The notes: generated by a model not told the origin, from the sequence alone. Positions 18,189-32,337 are shown, counted from the first letter of the stretch. The stretch: DNA of 64,000 nt from Stieleria neptunia (GCF_007754155.1 NZ_CP037423.1:1736001-1800000), one strand, 5' to 3'. Translations and numbers: made by a program.

Positions 18189-18318
18189 ACGCTGTGAAGC
18201 ATTTTTTAGCGGTAGGGCGCAAGCCCTCCGGTATGTTGCCAGCGATGAGGAACCGGAGGGCTCGCGCCCTGCCGCTAACACCCCCGTAAAACACAGAAAA
18301 TAAAAGCTTCACAGCGTT
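18189..18318. repeat. Palindromic element of about 130 bp, copy 2
   Basis: Outer arms ACGCTGTGAAGC and GCTTCACAGCGT, inner arms with GGGCGCAAGCCCTCCGG and CCGGAGGGCTCGCGCCC. Inverted relative to copies at 10583 and 53902. It lies 70 bp upstream of the DUF1592-type start. Confidence 0.88.
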
Positions 18319-18726
18319 ACCCCCAGGGCCGATGCGACGACCTGAAGTATGCCACGACTGATTGTATTCTCATACGTGCCGCAACGCTTTCATCCTTCCT
18401 GCCCAACGAGCCGACCATGCTGGTCTGTTGTTGTCGCTCGATCGTTTAGCAGGCAGTGATGGTCGATCGGTCGGGGGGAGGCAATCGGTGGCGCAGTCTA
18501 ATGGTTTGACGACTGTTCGCCAGCCTGAAGCTAATGGTCGTAAGAAAACTCTCTTGCTATAAGATCAAGAGGATCTTTTTTCCTTTTAACGTCTTTTATG
18601 ACGCGAACGATAATGTCTGATAATGTAGGCTGGGCATATCATTGATTGCATCAGACCTTCTGTTTGATGTGGGCAAGCATGCAATCATCTTGTCTCTTTC
18701 GTTTTCCCCCCACTGATAGTCCAACG
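18319..18726. other. 408-bp spacer without a supported gene
   Basis: Lower GC toward the 3' end (AAGATCAAGAGGATCTTTTTTCC near 18560), with a short inverted repeat AAGATCAAGAGGATCTT. It probably contains the promoter of the small plus-strand gene at 18727. Short ORFs here show no family features. Confidence 0.5.
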
Positions 18727-19038
18727 ATGGCGAAAAAAGCAAACAAGCAAGAGAAAGTAATCGACTACTTGAAGAAGAACCCCGGCGCGACGATCGCGGT
18801 CACCGCGAAAGCGTGTGGGGTTTCGGTACCAACCGTCTCGGCGGCAAAAAGAAAAGCCGGCATGACGAAGCGTTCCGCCAAAGCATCGGCAATCCGCAAA
18901 GCGACCAAGTCTGCCGGCGGATCGGTCATCGATCGCCTGGAACCCGCGATTCAACTGATCCAGGCATGCGGTGATGCGAACAAGGCGAAAGCGGCGATCG
19001 ATGACGCTGCCCGCGTTCTAGAAATCGCCCGCAAGTAG
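18727..19038 (+). CDS. Small basic protein with HTH-like N-terminus (hypothetical)
   Basis: 103 residues starting MAKKANKQEKVIDYLKKNP. The N-terminal half looks like a winged or simple helix-turn-helix (VIDYLKKNPGATIAVTAKAC, then GVSVPTVSAAKRKAGM), followed by a Lys/Ala-rich linker and a C-terminal helix (AKAAIDDAARVLEIA). The composition is lysine- and alanine-rich. It is probably DNA-binding; no family is recognised. The ATG at 18727 is preferred to a Met 27 codons upstream because homology-like content begins here. Convergent with arsC across 91 bp, which holds two copies of a 19-bp direct repeat (GCATCGGGCTGGTTAGTGA-like). Confidence 0.65.
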   Translation: MAKKANKQEKVIDYLKKNPGATIAVTAKACGVSVPTVSAAKRKAGMTKRSAKASAIRKATKSAGGSVIDRLEPAIQLIQACGDANKAKAAIDDAARVLEIARK

Positions 19039-19129
19039 GACCGCCGAGGGCGAGGACGGCTCGTTGCATCGGGCTGGTTAGTGAGCATCGGGCTAGTCAG
19101 TGAAAGTCTCCGTTCTAGCGGACGGTCAC

Positions 19130-19756
19130 TTAGACCCCCGACATCATGTAAAGCATCTCGCGACAGATCTGCCGAGATCGCTGGTCGTAGATGTCGGCCT
19201 CGTCCGCCGTGTCGTCGGCGACCTTGGGATCTTCGTAGCGGATCGGCGCCCTCAGGTCGCATCCATGCACGATCGGGCATGCCTCGTCCGCGCTCGAACA
19301 GGTCATGATGGCTGCATAATCGGCGGTCGGATTGGGGGCCTGGTCGAAGACCTTAGAAAAACACTCCAGCGGTGCCGCGTCGCCCGAATACCGCACGCTG
19401 TAGGTCGGGTTGTCCGCACCGGCGTGGTTCGTGTCGACCGCAAAGCCACTGCGCCGCAAGGAATCGACGACGCGGGCGTTCATCGCGGTCGCTTCGGTTC
19501 CGCCGGAAAACGTCGTGACGCCCAGACCATGAACATCCGCGGCCACTTTGGCCCAGATCTGGGAAAAGTGACTTCGTCGCGAATTGTGGGTGCAAATAAA
19601 GGTCAACTTGGCCTCCCCCCCGGCATCCAAACGTTGCCGAACGTAGGCAGCGACTTCTTCCAGTTCCGTCTTGCGCGACGCGGGGATCTGGTCAAACTCC
19701 GCCTTGCGCTGGTCCATGAAACGAGACAATTCAGGATACAGACTGATACCTTTCAT
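19130..19756 (-). CDS. arsC: Thioredoxin-type arsenate reductase (LMW phosphatase fold)
   Basis: 208 residues. Start ATG 19756 (MKGISLYPELSRF). An N-terminal helical extension of about 50 residues precedes the phosphatase-fold loop CTHNSRRSHFSQ, the C-x5-R active site. The redox pair appears as TCSSADEACPIV (C-x6-C), matching Cys82/Cys89 of the Staphylococcus ArsC, so the enzyme should reduce arsenate through a disulfide cascade with thioredoxin. Some annotations would call it a protein-tyrosine phosphatase, but the extra cysteines favour arsenate reductase. It is the last gene of the ars cluster; a 157-bp gap before it could hold its own AT-rich promoter (TAATAAT near 19785). Confidence 0.85.
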   Translation of the reverse strand: MKGISLYPELSRFMDQRKAEFDQIPASRKTELEEVAAYVRQRLDAGGEAKLTFICTHNSRRSHFSQIWAKVAADVHGLGVTTFSGGTEATAMNARVVDSLRRSGFAVDTNHAGADNPTYSVRYSGDAAPLECFSKVFDQAPNPTADYAAIMTCSSADEACPIVHGCDLRAPIRYEDPKVADDTADEADIYDQRSRQICREMLYMMSGV

Positions 19757-19913
19757 ATAACTCACGAGTCCTTGATCAATTGTATTATTAGTAGTGCTAC
19801 TATTGTGCATCGTGCTGGCTGCTGGTCCCGGTCCGACGCGTCTGTTTGGAAGTCGCGTTTTGGCAGGAAACGTCAGCGTTTCGTTTCCCAAGCTTGCGGC
19901 GAGAGAGAGATTG

Positions 19914-21713
19914 TCAACTCGAAGCGGCGCTCGCTGTCGACACGAGGAAAAGCTCGCGCAGACCTTCGACCCCGGTGGGTGGCGAGGCTTGCCAGGGCAG
20001 GATCGTCGCCCGCTTGGCGTGCTGGGAGATCACTTCTTGGATAAACACAGCTTCGCTTGCTTGCCGACCCCGCAGCACAGGATCGGTTAGCTGTAGCGGA
20101 CGAAGCGACTGGTTGATCACCCAGGCAAACGGCTCGATCTCCGCTCGCCGCAGATCGTCCTGCAATCGGGCCGCCTCGTGCACGGGAGTCGACTCGGGCA
20201 GCGTGACGACCAGCACCTTGGTGAAGTTCGGATCGCGTAGCCGAGGCAGCAGTTTCTCGACCGACTCGGGCATTTCGCTGGATTGGCGCGTCACCTCGCG
20301 GTGATAGGCAAGCGCCGAATCGAGCAACAGGACCGTGTGCCCGGTGGGCGCCGTGTCGAGCACCACGATCCGGTCTTCGCCTTCGGCCACCGTTTGGGCA
20401 AAGGCCCGAAAGACGGCGATCTCTTCGGTGCAGGGCGAACGCAGGTCTTCCTCCAGCAACGCTCTGCCCTGTTCGTCGAGGGCAGCCCCGGCGGTGCGCA
20501 TCACTTCATCGCGATAGGCTTGGATTTCTTCGGCCGGATCGATGCGGCTGACCGTCAGGCCGTCGATCTGATCGGCCGCCATCGTCGCGGCAACGTGGGC
20601 AGCGGGATCCGTGGTCGAAAGATGCACGGCGAAACCCTTTTCGGCCAATGCAACGGCGACCCCGGCGGCGACCGTGGTCTTGCCGACGCCGCCCTTGCCC
20701 ATCGTCAGGATGACCCCATGACCCTGTGCCGACAAGGCATCGGTCAACGCATCCATCGCCAGCGTCGCGCCGGTCTCTCGGTCTTGATCGGAATCGATCA
20801 ACGCCGCGACGGCCGGTTCGGCGACCGTCTGGTTCGTGCTGCCCAGCTGCCGCAGCGCATCGACACCAATTAAACCGCGCCCGGCGAGCGGAACCGACGT
20901 GCGATCGAGGCCTTCCAACCCGCCCGGCATCGCTGCGATGGCTTGGTCACAACGCGCTTGCATTGCCGCCGCGATCGGGTCCGACGCATCGCCGGCTTGG
21001 AACACACCATTGATCACAAGGTGCTGATTGGTGACGCCCAACACCTGCAGTTCTCCGCTGGTGCGATCCGCCTCGCGCAAGGCCGAATCCTCAGGGCGGG
21101 TGACCAGAACCAGCGTCGTCCGATCCTGATCGCTGAGCGCTTCGACCGTCTTTTTGTAAAGCGACTGTTGTGCCTGCAGCCCCGCCAAGGGGCCCAAACA
21201 CGACGTGCCCGATGTGCTGGTTTCCATAAACCCCGACCAGGCCGAAGGCAGCGTCAACAATCGCAACGTATGGCCGGTCGGCGCGGTGTCGAAGATGATG
21301 TGGTCGAAGTTTTCAGTTGCCTGCTCGTCACCGAGCAGTTTGGCAAATTCATCGAACGCGGCGATCTCAAGCGTGCATGATCCCGAGAACTGTTCCTCCA
21401 TGCTCTCGACCGCGGCGTCGGGCAGCACGCCCCGGTAGGGAGCCACCATGCGTTCACGGTACTCCCGCGCCGCCTGTTCCGGATCGATGTTCAGGGCCCA
21501 CAAGTTGGGCACCGAGTCGACCGCGGTCTGCTTGTTGCTGAGCTGCGTTGCCAGCACTTCGTCCAGATTGGACGCCGGGTCGGTTGAAACCAGCAGCACG
21601 CGCAGCCCTCGATCCGCCAGCCCGATCGCAGTGGCACAGGCCATCGAGGTTTTGCCGACACCGCCCTTTCCGGTAAAGAACAAATTCCGCGTCGGTGTCT
21701 CCAAAAACTCCAT
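19914..21713 (-). CDS. arsA: ArsA arsenite-stimulated ATPase, two-domain
   Basis: 599 residues, the length of a tandem ArsA. Both halves carry the deviant Walker A motif: FFTGKGGVGKTSMA near residue 12 and LTMGKGGVGKTTVA near residue 340. Each half also has the switch DTAPTGHTLR / DTAPTGHTVL. It normally drives arsenite efflux through ArsB, receiving As(III) from ArsD. A good Shine-Dalgarno (AGGAGAGAA) precedes ATG 21713. It follows arsD by 131 bp, interrupted by a perfect hairpin (21753-21811). No arsB or acr3 gene is in the window. Confidence 0.96.
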   Translation of the reverse strand: MEFLETPTRNLFFTGKGGVGKTSMACATAIGLADRGLRVLLVSTDPASNLDEVLATQLSNKQTAVDSVPNLWALNIDPEQAAREYRERMVAPYRGVLPDAAVESMEEQFSGSCTLEIAAFDEFAKLLGDEQATENFDHIIFDTAPTGHTLRLLTLPSAWSGFMETSTSGTSCLGPLAGLQAQQSLYKKTVEALSDQDRTTLVLVTRPEDSALREADRTSGELQVLGVTNQHLVINGVFQAGDASDPIAAAMQARCDQAIAAMPGGLEGLDRTSVPLAGRGLIGVDALRQLGSTNQTVAEPAVAALIDSDQDRETGATLAMDALTDALSAQGHGVILTMGKGGVGKTTVAAGVAVALAEKGFAVHLSTTDPAAHVAATMAADQIDGLTVSRIDPAEEIQAYRDEVMRTAGAALDEQGRALLEEDLRSPCTEEIAVFRAFAQTVAEGEDRIVVLDTAPTGHTVLLLDSALAYHREVTRQSSEMPESVEKLLPRLRDPNFTKVLVVTLPESTPVHEAARLQDDLRRAEIEPFAWVINQSLRPLQLTDPVLRGRQASEAVFIQEVISQHAKRATILPWQASPPTGVEGLRELFLVSTASAASS

Positions 21714-21752
21714 CGTTCTCTCCTGGTTTGAAACTCAGCAATGAGCAAGAAA

Positions 21753-21811
21753 AGTGGGATAGGCTTCCAGCCTGTCGGCAAGGGAATGACAGGCTGGAAG
21801 CCTATCCCACT
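21753..21811. repeat. Perfect palindrome (24-bp arms) between arsD and arsA, family A'
   Basis: Arms begin AGTGGGATAGGCTTCCAGCC (21753-21776) and are fully complementary to 21788-21811, with an 11-nt loop. The same 24-mer occurs as two direct copies at 60386-60441. In the transcript it would form a very stable hairpin inside the ars operon. Confidence 0.92.
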
Positions 21812-21844
21812 GATGAAATCCGATACCTGTTTGTTGCGTATTGC

Positions 21845-22216
21845 TTAACAGCAGCCGGTGTCGCCGCAGCAACCACCCGAACCCGCCACGGGAAGCGTCC
21901 GTTGGGGCGCCAGCGACGTGCCCGTCCACAACGCCAGATTTTCACGGCTCGGATATTCACTGCGACTGACGATTCGGCCATCGACATAGATCAGCGGCAA
22001 GCAATCGACACCTTCGCGGCCGAGCATTTCTTGAACGGCCGGGTTGTTGGCAAACTCGATCGCATCTTGGGCCAGATTGAAACGTTGGACCTGATGGCCC
22101 TGGCCCTGCAGCCAGTCCAGGTCGGCGGCAAACTTGGGCAGCGTGGGATCCACCTGGGGGCCACAAACTCCGGTGCTGCAGCACATCGCGCGGTCGTAGA
22201 TTTGGACAGTACTCAT
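21845..22216 (-). CDS. arsD: ArsD arsenic metallochaperone
   Basis: 123 residues with the thioredoxin-like ArsD fold. The N-terminal MSTVQIYDRAMCCSTGVCG has the Cys12-Cys13-Cys18 arsenite site, and the C-terminus carries two vicinal cysteine pairs (GSGGCCGDTGCC), as in plasmid R773 ArsD. It passes As(III) to ArsA. A clear ribosome-binding site (GGAGG) lies seven bases before ATG 22216. It is the second gene of the cluster, 70 bp after arsR. Confidence 0.97.
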   Translation of the reverse strand: MSTVQIYDRAMCCSTGVCGPQVDPTLPKFAADLDWLQGQGHQVQRFNLAQDAIEFANNPAVQEMLGREGVDCLPLIYVDGRIVSRSEYPSRENLALWTGTSLAPQRTLPVAGSGGCCGDTGCC

Positions 22217-22244
22217 TGGGAAACCTCCACGGGGAAAAATCGTC

Positions 22245-22260
22245 TATCGTCGATTAACGA
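22245..22260. promoter_or_regulatory. Putative ArsR operator upstream of arsD
   Basis: TATCGTCGATTAACGA, an imperfect dyad (TCGTCGA/TTAACGA). It matches 15 of 16 bases of the site at 22637-22652 and sits at a similar distance upstream of the next start (28 bp versus 23 bp). ArsR binding is inferred. Confidence 0.5.
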
Positions 22261-22286
22261 ATGCCAGGGCAAAAAAAGTACGGTGG

Positions 22287-22613
22287 TCAGAGGGCCGCGA
22301 CCCATTGTTTGAGTTGTTCGAGACGATCGGGATTGACGCAGTAACAGACCTTCGGGCCGTCGACTTCGCCTTGGATCAACCCCGCCTCTTTGAGAATCTT
22401 CAGGTGCTGCGAGACGGTCGATTGGGCCAGCGGCAAGCAGTCGACGATCTCGCCACACATGCAGGCGTCGCGTCCGATCAACAGTCGCACGATCTGTACC
22501 CGGGCCGGATGCGCGATGGCCCACGCCAACTTCGCCAGCTCCTCCGCCATCGGATCCGCCTTCAGCTTCACCGAGGAGGCATCGCATTTCTTCTTTGACT
22601 GTTTCTTGGCCAT
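22287..22613 (-). CDS. arsR: ArsR/SmtB family arsenic-responsive repressor
   Basis: 108 residues, the normal ArsR length. Winged helix with recognition segment [20 protein letters not shown] and wing [11 protein letters not shown]. Cysteines cluster in [14 protein letters not shown], equivalent to the metal-sensing helix alpha3 (ELCVCDL in the R773 protein). It should repress the ars genes until As(III) binds. Last cysteines (CYC) in the wing are additional. First gene of the cluster, with a dyad 23 bp upstream and another before arsD. Confidence 0.93.
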   Translation of the reverse strand: MAKKQSKKKCDASSVKLKADPMAEELAKLAWAIAHPARVQIVRLLIGRDACMCGEIVDCLPLAQSTVSQHLKILKEAGLIQGEVDGPKVCYCVNPDRLEQLKQWVAAL

Positions 22614-22636
22614 CGAGCCCGACCCGCTTTAATGTT

Positions 22637-22652
22637 TATCGTCGATCAACGA
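22637..22652. promoter_or_regulatory. Putative ArsR operator upstream of arsR
   Basis: TATCGTCGATCAACGA, dyad TCGTCGA/TCAACGA with one mismatch. Located 23 bp upstream of the arsR start, nearly identical to 22245-22260 before arsD. Autoregulation is expected for this family. Confidence 0.5.
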
Positions 22653-22842
22653 TTGAATCTTAAGCGACTTTTCCGAATCGGGCAAGGGAGAAAGGGGGAA
22701 TTTGTTTCCGCCGTGGCGTCGCCGGACGCCACACGGGCGTCGATTGGTTCGCGAAAGGGCGCGAGCCCTCCGGTGTTTTGCCCCTGGAACGCAATGTCGG
22801 TGTGGCTTGGGACGTCGATTGCCTAAGTGTCGGAGTTGATGG

Positions 22843-23052
22843 TCGCGGAAGCCGTCAAGACTTTCGCAAGCCGCCGGCCCTCTCTGGCGTTTGCTTGCTG
22901 CGCAAACGCCGTCTCTCCCAGAGGGGGAGAATCTCAATCGGTTGCCTAATCCTGCAGTAAAAGCAGCGACGTCTCTTGCCACTTGCTCGACTCGGAGCGG
23001 AGGCGGAGCCTCCAGGACTGTTTGTCCCCAGGCAGAGCCTGGGGACAAACAG
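22843..23052. repeat. Composite repeat region, family C, between arsR and katG
   Basis: The part at 22843-22943 (including GTTTGCTTGCTGCGCAAACG) recurs inverted at 46733-46834. It is followed by a GGAGGCGGAGCCTCC palindrome (22999-23013) and a hairpin with perfect 16-bp arms (23018-23033 and 23037-23052, CTGTTTGTCCCCAGGC). A fragment resembling the 130-bp palindromes (GGGCGCGAGCCCTCCGG) lies at about 22758-22775. No gene is supported in 22653-23124. Confidence 0.75.
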
Positions 23053-23124
23053 ATGTCAGCACGGGCCGCATCCTCTTGCTGCCCGCTCAGATTGGCCACA
23101 GCGATTGGTCGCTGGCGAATCGTG

Positions 23125-25913
<2,789 letters not shown>

Positions 25914-26495
25914 GTGGATACCGAACCGATCGCGCCCCCATCGGGCGGACCGTTAAACGAAGGCCATTACCGCGAGTTGTTGGCAGCGACAAACCTGATC
26001 AAGCCGATTCGTCGGGCGTCGCGCGTGGCCGCGTTCAACGCCTGGACGGTCGGGTTGATTGCGGCCCTCTCGTTTCCGTTCGCCTTCTTCGGGCTGGACG
26101 GGTTGGCGATCACGGTCGGGCTGTCGGCCGTCTGCGTGTTTGAGGTATTGGGGCGCCGCAAGCTGTTGAAACTTGACCCGTCGGCGGGCATCTGGCTGGG
26201 CTGGAACCAGGTCGGCTTTCTGGCCCTGATCGTCGCTTATTGTCTCTGGATGCTGCTGGGCGAAGCGCCCGACATCAGTGCCAACCCCGAATTGTCCCGG
26301 TTGCTCGGTTCCGACGGTCAGCAGCTCTACCAGGCGTTGAACCTGACGGTCTACGGAAGCGTGATCGTGCTGAGCGTGATTTTTCAGGGCGGCAATGCGA
26401 TTTATTATTTCACGCGGCGCCGCTACTTGGTTGCTTATCAGCAACAAACATCGCCCTGGGTGCGCGAGTTTTTCAAGATCATTCCGGTCGTGTAG
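25914..26495 (+). CDS. Multipass membrane protein, hypothetical
   Basis: 193 residues. Four hydrophobic segments: about 43-62 (WTVGLIAALSFPFAFFGL), 64-82 (AITVGLSAVCVFEVLG), 102-120 (VGFLALIVAYCLWMLLG) and 145-165 (TVYGSVIVLSVIFQGGNAI). The N-terminal 35 residues are polar and the C-terminus is short and basic-aromatic (FTRRRYLVAYQQQTSPW). No family recognised. Start ATG preceded by GGAAACCGTGG. It is convergent with the secreted protein at 26695; a copy of the 196-bp repeat fills the gap. Confidence 0.7.
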   Translation: MDTEPIAPPSGGPLNEGHYRELLAATNLIKPIRRASRVAAFNAWTVGLIAALSFPFAFFGLDGLAITVGLSAVCVFEVLGRRKLLKLDPSAGIWLGWNQVGFLALIVAYCLWMLLGEAPDISANPELSRLLGSDGQQLYQALNLTVYGSVIVLSVIFQGGNAIYYFTRRRYLVAYQQQTSPWVREFFKIIPVV

Positions 26496-26517
26496 TGGAC
26501 GCCGGGTTTCGGGTGTT

Positions 26518-26694
26518 GGCCAGGGGAAATAGGACCAATAGGACGCATGCGACCTATGAGTCCTATGGGTCCTATTGCAGCGCCGCCATCCCGGGGCACC
26601 GCCTGCGGCGGTGGCGCCGGCCAGAAAGGACCGGCGTACGGTTGGTGTACGCCGGCCCTTCCGGGCGGGCGCCGCCCGGTTGACCGGGCGCGCG
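26518..26694. repeat. 196-bp family D repeat, isolated copy
   Basis: It begins GGCCAGGGGAAATAGGACC and shares the full order of blocks with the tandem copies at 28627-29190: GGAC/GTCC dyads, CCCGGGGCACCGCCTGCGGC, then GTACGCCGGCCCTTCC and GCGCCGCCCGGTT. It sits between convergent genes. Confidence 0.88.
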
Positions 26695-28422
26695 CTACGG
26701 TGCTTCCGCGGCGATCTTGCTCTGCTGTTCGGCTGCCTTCCTGCGCCATTTCATCGATTCGGTAAGGTCGCCGGCTTTGACAAAGGCGTCGGCGACGATC
26801 GTGAAGGCTTCGGCCAGCAGCTTGGGGTCCTTTTGATTCTTGCCTTCGCGAAAGGTCTTCGCAAATTCGTCCATCTTCTCGCGCACTTCCGGCAGTGCGC
26901 AGATCCTTCGGCCTTCGCGTGTGGAGCATCCGAAGACGACGCCGGCCAGTTTGTCCCACTCGCCCAAATGATCCGTGCCTTTCCGCTGGACCGTCAGCGT
27001 GATCTCGGAACGTTCCCCAGGGACCATTTTAATCTTCGTGTATCGACGACCCAGAAAGGCGGGCAGCTCGTATCGATCGTCTCGGATTCCCAGGCTTTGT
27101 GAACCCTTCGGCAGCATCAGCGTGGCATGGCCTTTTTGATCGGTTTGGATTTCAAACGGAAGGCCGTAGTCTTCATTGAGAAACGCCTCGTAATTTCGTT
27201 TACGGTCGCGAACGCGAATCATGTCTTCGCCCCGCAATAAAGAGTCACAGTAAACCTGGGATCCGTTGTTCCACCACTGGATGTTGGGCCAAGAATCGAC
27301 CTTAACGCCTTCGACCGGCTGCTCTTGCTCGTCCACAACGGTGATGTCACAAGGGAGTAGCGGCTCCATTCGCAAGACGACCGGATCACCTTGATCCGGA
27401 CGTATCACTTGGGAACGCAAATAGGGGTCGGGATTGCGTGGGTCGGAAACTTCGGGAGGTGCTTCACCCGACATGCCGATGTATCCGTCGCAGATCCCTG
27501 CCAGCTGGATCGCTTCGCCGGTCGGCCACACCGGGATCACGAAATCGCCGTTCTCGGAGACTGGACTCCACGAATGAAATCCGGCGCGTTCGTAGTCGAC
27601 TGTTGGATCCAGCGTCCAGCACACCACACGACCATTGCGGATCGGTCTCGGCACCGCCGGATCCAACTGGCCTTTGATCGGAACGACTGGCTTCAGGTCA
27701 ACCGTGATCTCGTTGCGCTGATCGGCGCTAAGTGTCACGTCGACAATCCGGCTGGAATGGGTGATCTGATCATCGTGGACGCACATCAGCAGCACGCTGG
27801 CAGCGCCGATTTCCAAGGACGGAAATTTCAGCGTCTGCGAATCGACTGATTCCATCACCCCCGGATTCTTCCAACTGCGACTGTCCGACCAGTTGGCCAC
27901 GATCGAATTTGGGTCGACAGGTTCTCCGTCAATCATGGGGCGAACAAACAGATCCACACCCTGTTTCAGCACTACCGGCTCGGCGGTCTGCAGATCGTGT
28001 GGAAGATCAAGATGGATGGATCCTTCAAGGACATAGTCGGGATGGTCGACCCAGACAGAAACTCCAATGGTCTTCGTGCGCTCGTTCACATCTCGCAGCA
28101 TCGGGTATTTCACGATGGCGATGCCGGCTTCGTCGGTTAACGTCGATATGGGGGCGGTTTCCGAGCGATCGTCGCCGTCGCTCGTCCAGCTACCGTGCCC
28201 TTGGCTGCTGCGTAATGCCCAAGGTGTCACGCGGGCACCGGCGATCGGTTCGTCGTTGTCGTCAACAACACGCAACTGAAACGATTCGGTGGACTGCATG
28301 ACGGGCCCGGATGAATCGCTGAGTAGCGAAAGCGTCAGATCGTTTTCAGGTTCCTCGGCTACAGCGGAACTCAGGATCACCGCCACGCAAAACGTTAGCC
28401 GGAAACCGATTGAAACCTTCAT
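26695..28422 (-). CDS. Exported protein with carboxypeptidase-regulatory/Ig-like repeats (hypothetical)
   Basis: 575 residues with signal peptide (MKVSIGFRLTFCVAVILSSAVAE). The body is made of beta-rich modules resembling carboxypeptidase regulatory-like folds: VVDDNDEPIAGARVTPWALR (about 52-71), a middle module (ITVDLKPVVPIKGQLDPA) and CDITVVDEQEQPVEGVKVDS (about 358-377). The C-terminal 70 residues are helical and charged (EVREKMDEFAKTFREGKNQK). No catalytic motif seen. It may bind or present carbohydrate at the surface, which is speculative. The gene is bracketed by copies of the family D repeat on both sides. Confidence 0.75.
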   Translation of the reverse strand: MKVSIGFRLTFCVAVILSSAVAEEPENDLTLSLLSDSSGPVMQSTESFQLRVVDDNDEPIAGARVTPWALRSSQGHGSWTSDGDDRSETAPISTLTDEAGIAIVKYPMLRDVNERTKTIGVSVWVDHPDYVLEGSIHLDLPHDLQTAEPVVLKQGVDLFVRPMIDGEPVDPNSIVANWSDSRSWKNPGVMESVDSQTLKFPSLEIGAASVLLMCVHDDQITHSSRIVDVTLSADQRNEITVDLKPVVPIKGQLDPAVPRPIRNGRVVCWTLDPTVDYERAGFHSWSPVSENGDFVIPVWPTGEAIQLAGICDGYIGMSGEAPPEVSDPRNPDPYLRSQVIRPDQGDPVVLRMEPLLPCDITVVDEQEQPVEGVKVDSWPNIQWWNNGSQVYCDSLLRGEDMIRVRDRKRNYEAFLNEDYGLPFEIQTDQKGHATLMLPKGSQSLGIRDDRYELPAFLGRRYTKIKMVPGERSEITLTVQRKGTDHLGEWDKLAGVVFGCSTREGRRICALPEVREKMDEFAKTFREGKNQKDPKLLAEAFTIVADAFVKAGDLTESMKWRRKAAEQQSKIAAEAP

Positions 28423-28626
28423 TGGATCGCCACCCCAAATTGCAAATGTAGTCGCTCGTTGTCTCGAGCCGATTGATCACACACGAACGCTGGTGTACCA
28501 GCGTGATAGTGCAATGATAGCCCGGCTGCGCTGCGGGTGTCAAACAGGCCGATCTTGCGAGGGGGGGATGAGCAGGGGCGACAGGCCGATCCTACGCCGG
28601 CCCTTCCGGGCCGGCGCTGGAGAATT

Positions 28627-29190
28627 GGCCACGGGAATAGGACCCATGGGACGCATACGACCAATGAGTCCTATCGGTCCCATGGGTCCTATTGCAGAGC
28701 CGCCATCCCGGGGCACCGCCTGCGGCGGTGGCGCCGGCCCAGAAGGGCCGGCGTACGGTTGGTGTACGCCGGCCCTTCCGGGCGGGCGCCGCCCGGTTTA
28801 CCGGGCGCGCGCGAGGGACGCTGGCCACGGAAATAGGACCAATAGGACGCATACGACCTATGAGTCCTATCGGTCCCATGGGGCCTATTGCCAGCACCGC
28901 CATCCCGGGGCACCGCCTGTGGCGGTGGCGCCGGCCCAGAAGGGCCGGCGTACGGTTGTTGTACGCCGGCCCTTCCGGGCGGGCGCCGCCCGGTTTACCG
29001 GGCGGCGCGAGGGACGCTGGCCAGGGTGAATAGGACCCATGGGCCGCATACGACCTATGAGTCCTATCGGTCCCATTGGTCCTATTGCAGCGCCGCCATC
29101 CCGGGGCACCGCCTGCGGCGGTGGCGCCGGCCCAGAAGGACCGGCGTACGGTTGTTGTACGCCGGCCCAGAAGGGCCGGCGTACAATCAG
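28627..29190. repeat. Tandem array of family D repeats (196-bp period)
   Basis: Copies start at 28627, 28823 and 29019, exactly 196 bp apart; the third is cut off near 29190, and a fragment precedes the array at about 28590. Each unit holds a GGACCCATGGG/TCCTATCGG dyad region and strong inverted blocks (GCCGGCCC...GGGCCGGC). The copies differ by a few substitutions (for example TTGGTGTACG versus TTGTTGTACG). No coding feature is credible here; 28423-28626 also shows nothing else. Confidence 0.92.
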
Positions 29191-29213
29191 CGCACAAAAC
29201 AATCGGCGCACAA

Positions 29214-29248
29214 AAAAACCCTTCGACGGAATCCGTCGAAGGGTTTTT
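29214..29248 (-). terminator. Intrinsic terminator of the 23S-5S rRNA unit
   Basis: A near-perfect palindrome AAAAACCCTTCGACGGA / TCCGTCGAAGGGTTTTT lies just past the 5S gene; in the minus orientation it ends in a T-run. It may work in both directions. Confidence 0.85.
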
Positions 29249-29259
29249 AAAATGAAAAA

Positions 29260-29367
29260 ATGGCGAGACCTACTTTCACGCTGGTGGGCACTATCATCGG
29301 CTCGGAAAGCTTAACTGCTGTGTTCGGGATGGGAACAGGTGGGACCTTTCCGATATGGTCGCCAAAG
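29260..29367 (-). rRNA. rrf: 5S ribosomal RNA
   Basis: The minus strand reads TTTGGCGACCATATCGG..., with the conserved core CCCACCTGTTCCCATCCCGA, AACACAGCAGTTAAGCTTTC, and GTAGGTCTCGCCA at the 3' end; the ends pair (TGGCGA / TCGCCA). Boundaries are estimated to a few bases. It follows 23S by about 118 bp and precedes the terminator. Confidence 0.95.
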
Positions 29368-29485
29368 GACCGTGTGAGGGATATTTCGCCCAGCACACGG
29401 CCGGTTGTTTGGTAAATTGGCAGTTCGTTCGGCCTAATGCGTTATCCGGAAGCGACGCATGACAGAATCATGAGTGCGGGATATC

Positions 29486-32337
<2,852 letters not shown>

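Noticed and set aside
19100..20044. 314-codon plus-strand ORF over arsC
   Set aside because: Antisense to a recognisable arsenate reductase; no own similarity.
28627..29190. Possible CRISPR or retron-like array
   Set aside because: The 196-bp units are contiguous without unique spacers and there is no reverse transcriptase or cas gene.
28289..29250. Several ORFs of 100-250 codons inside the 196-bp repeats
   Set aside because: They exist in many frames because the repeat is GC-rich and stop-poor; sequences are repetitive Arg/Pro/Gly and lack start signals.
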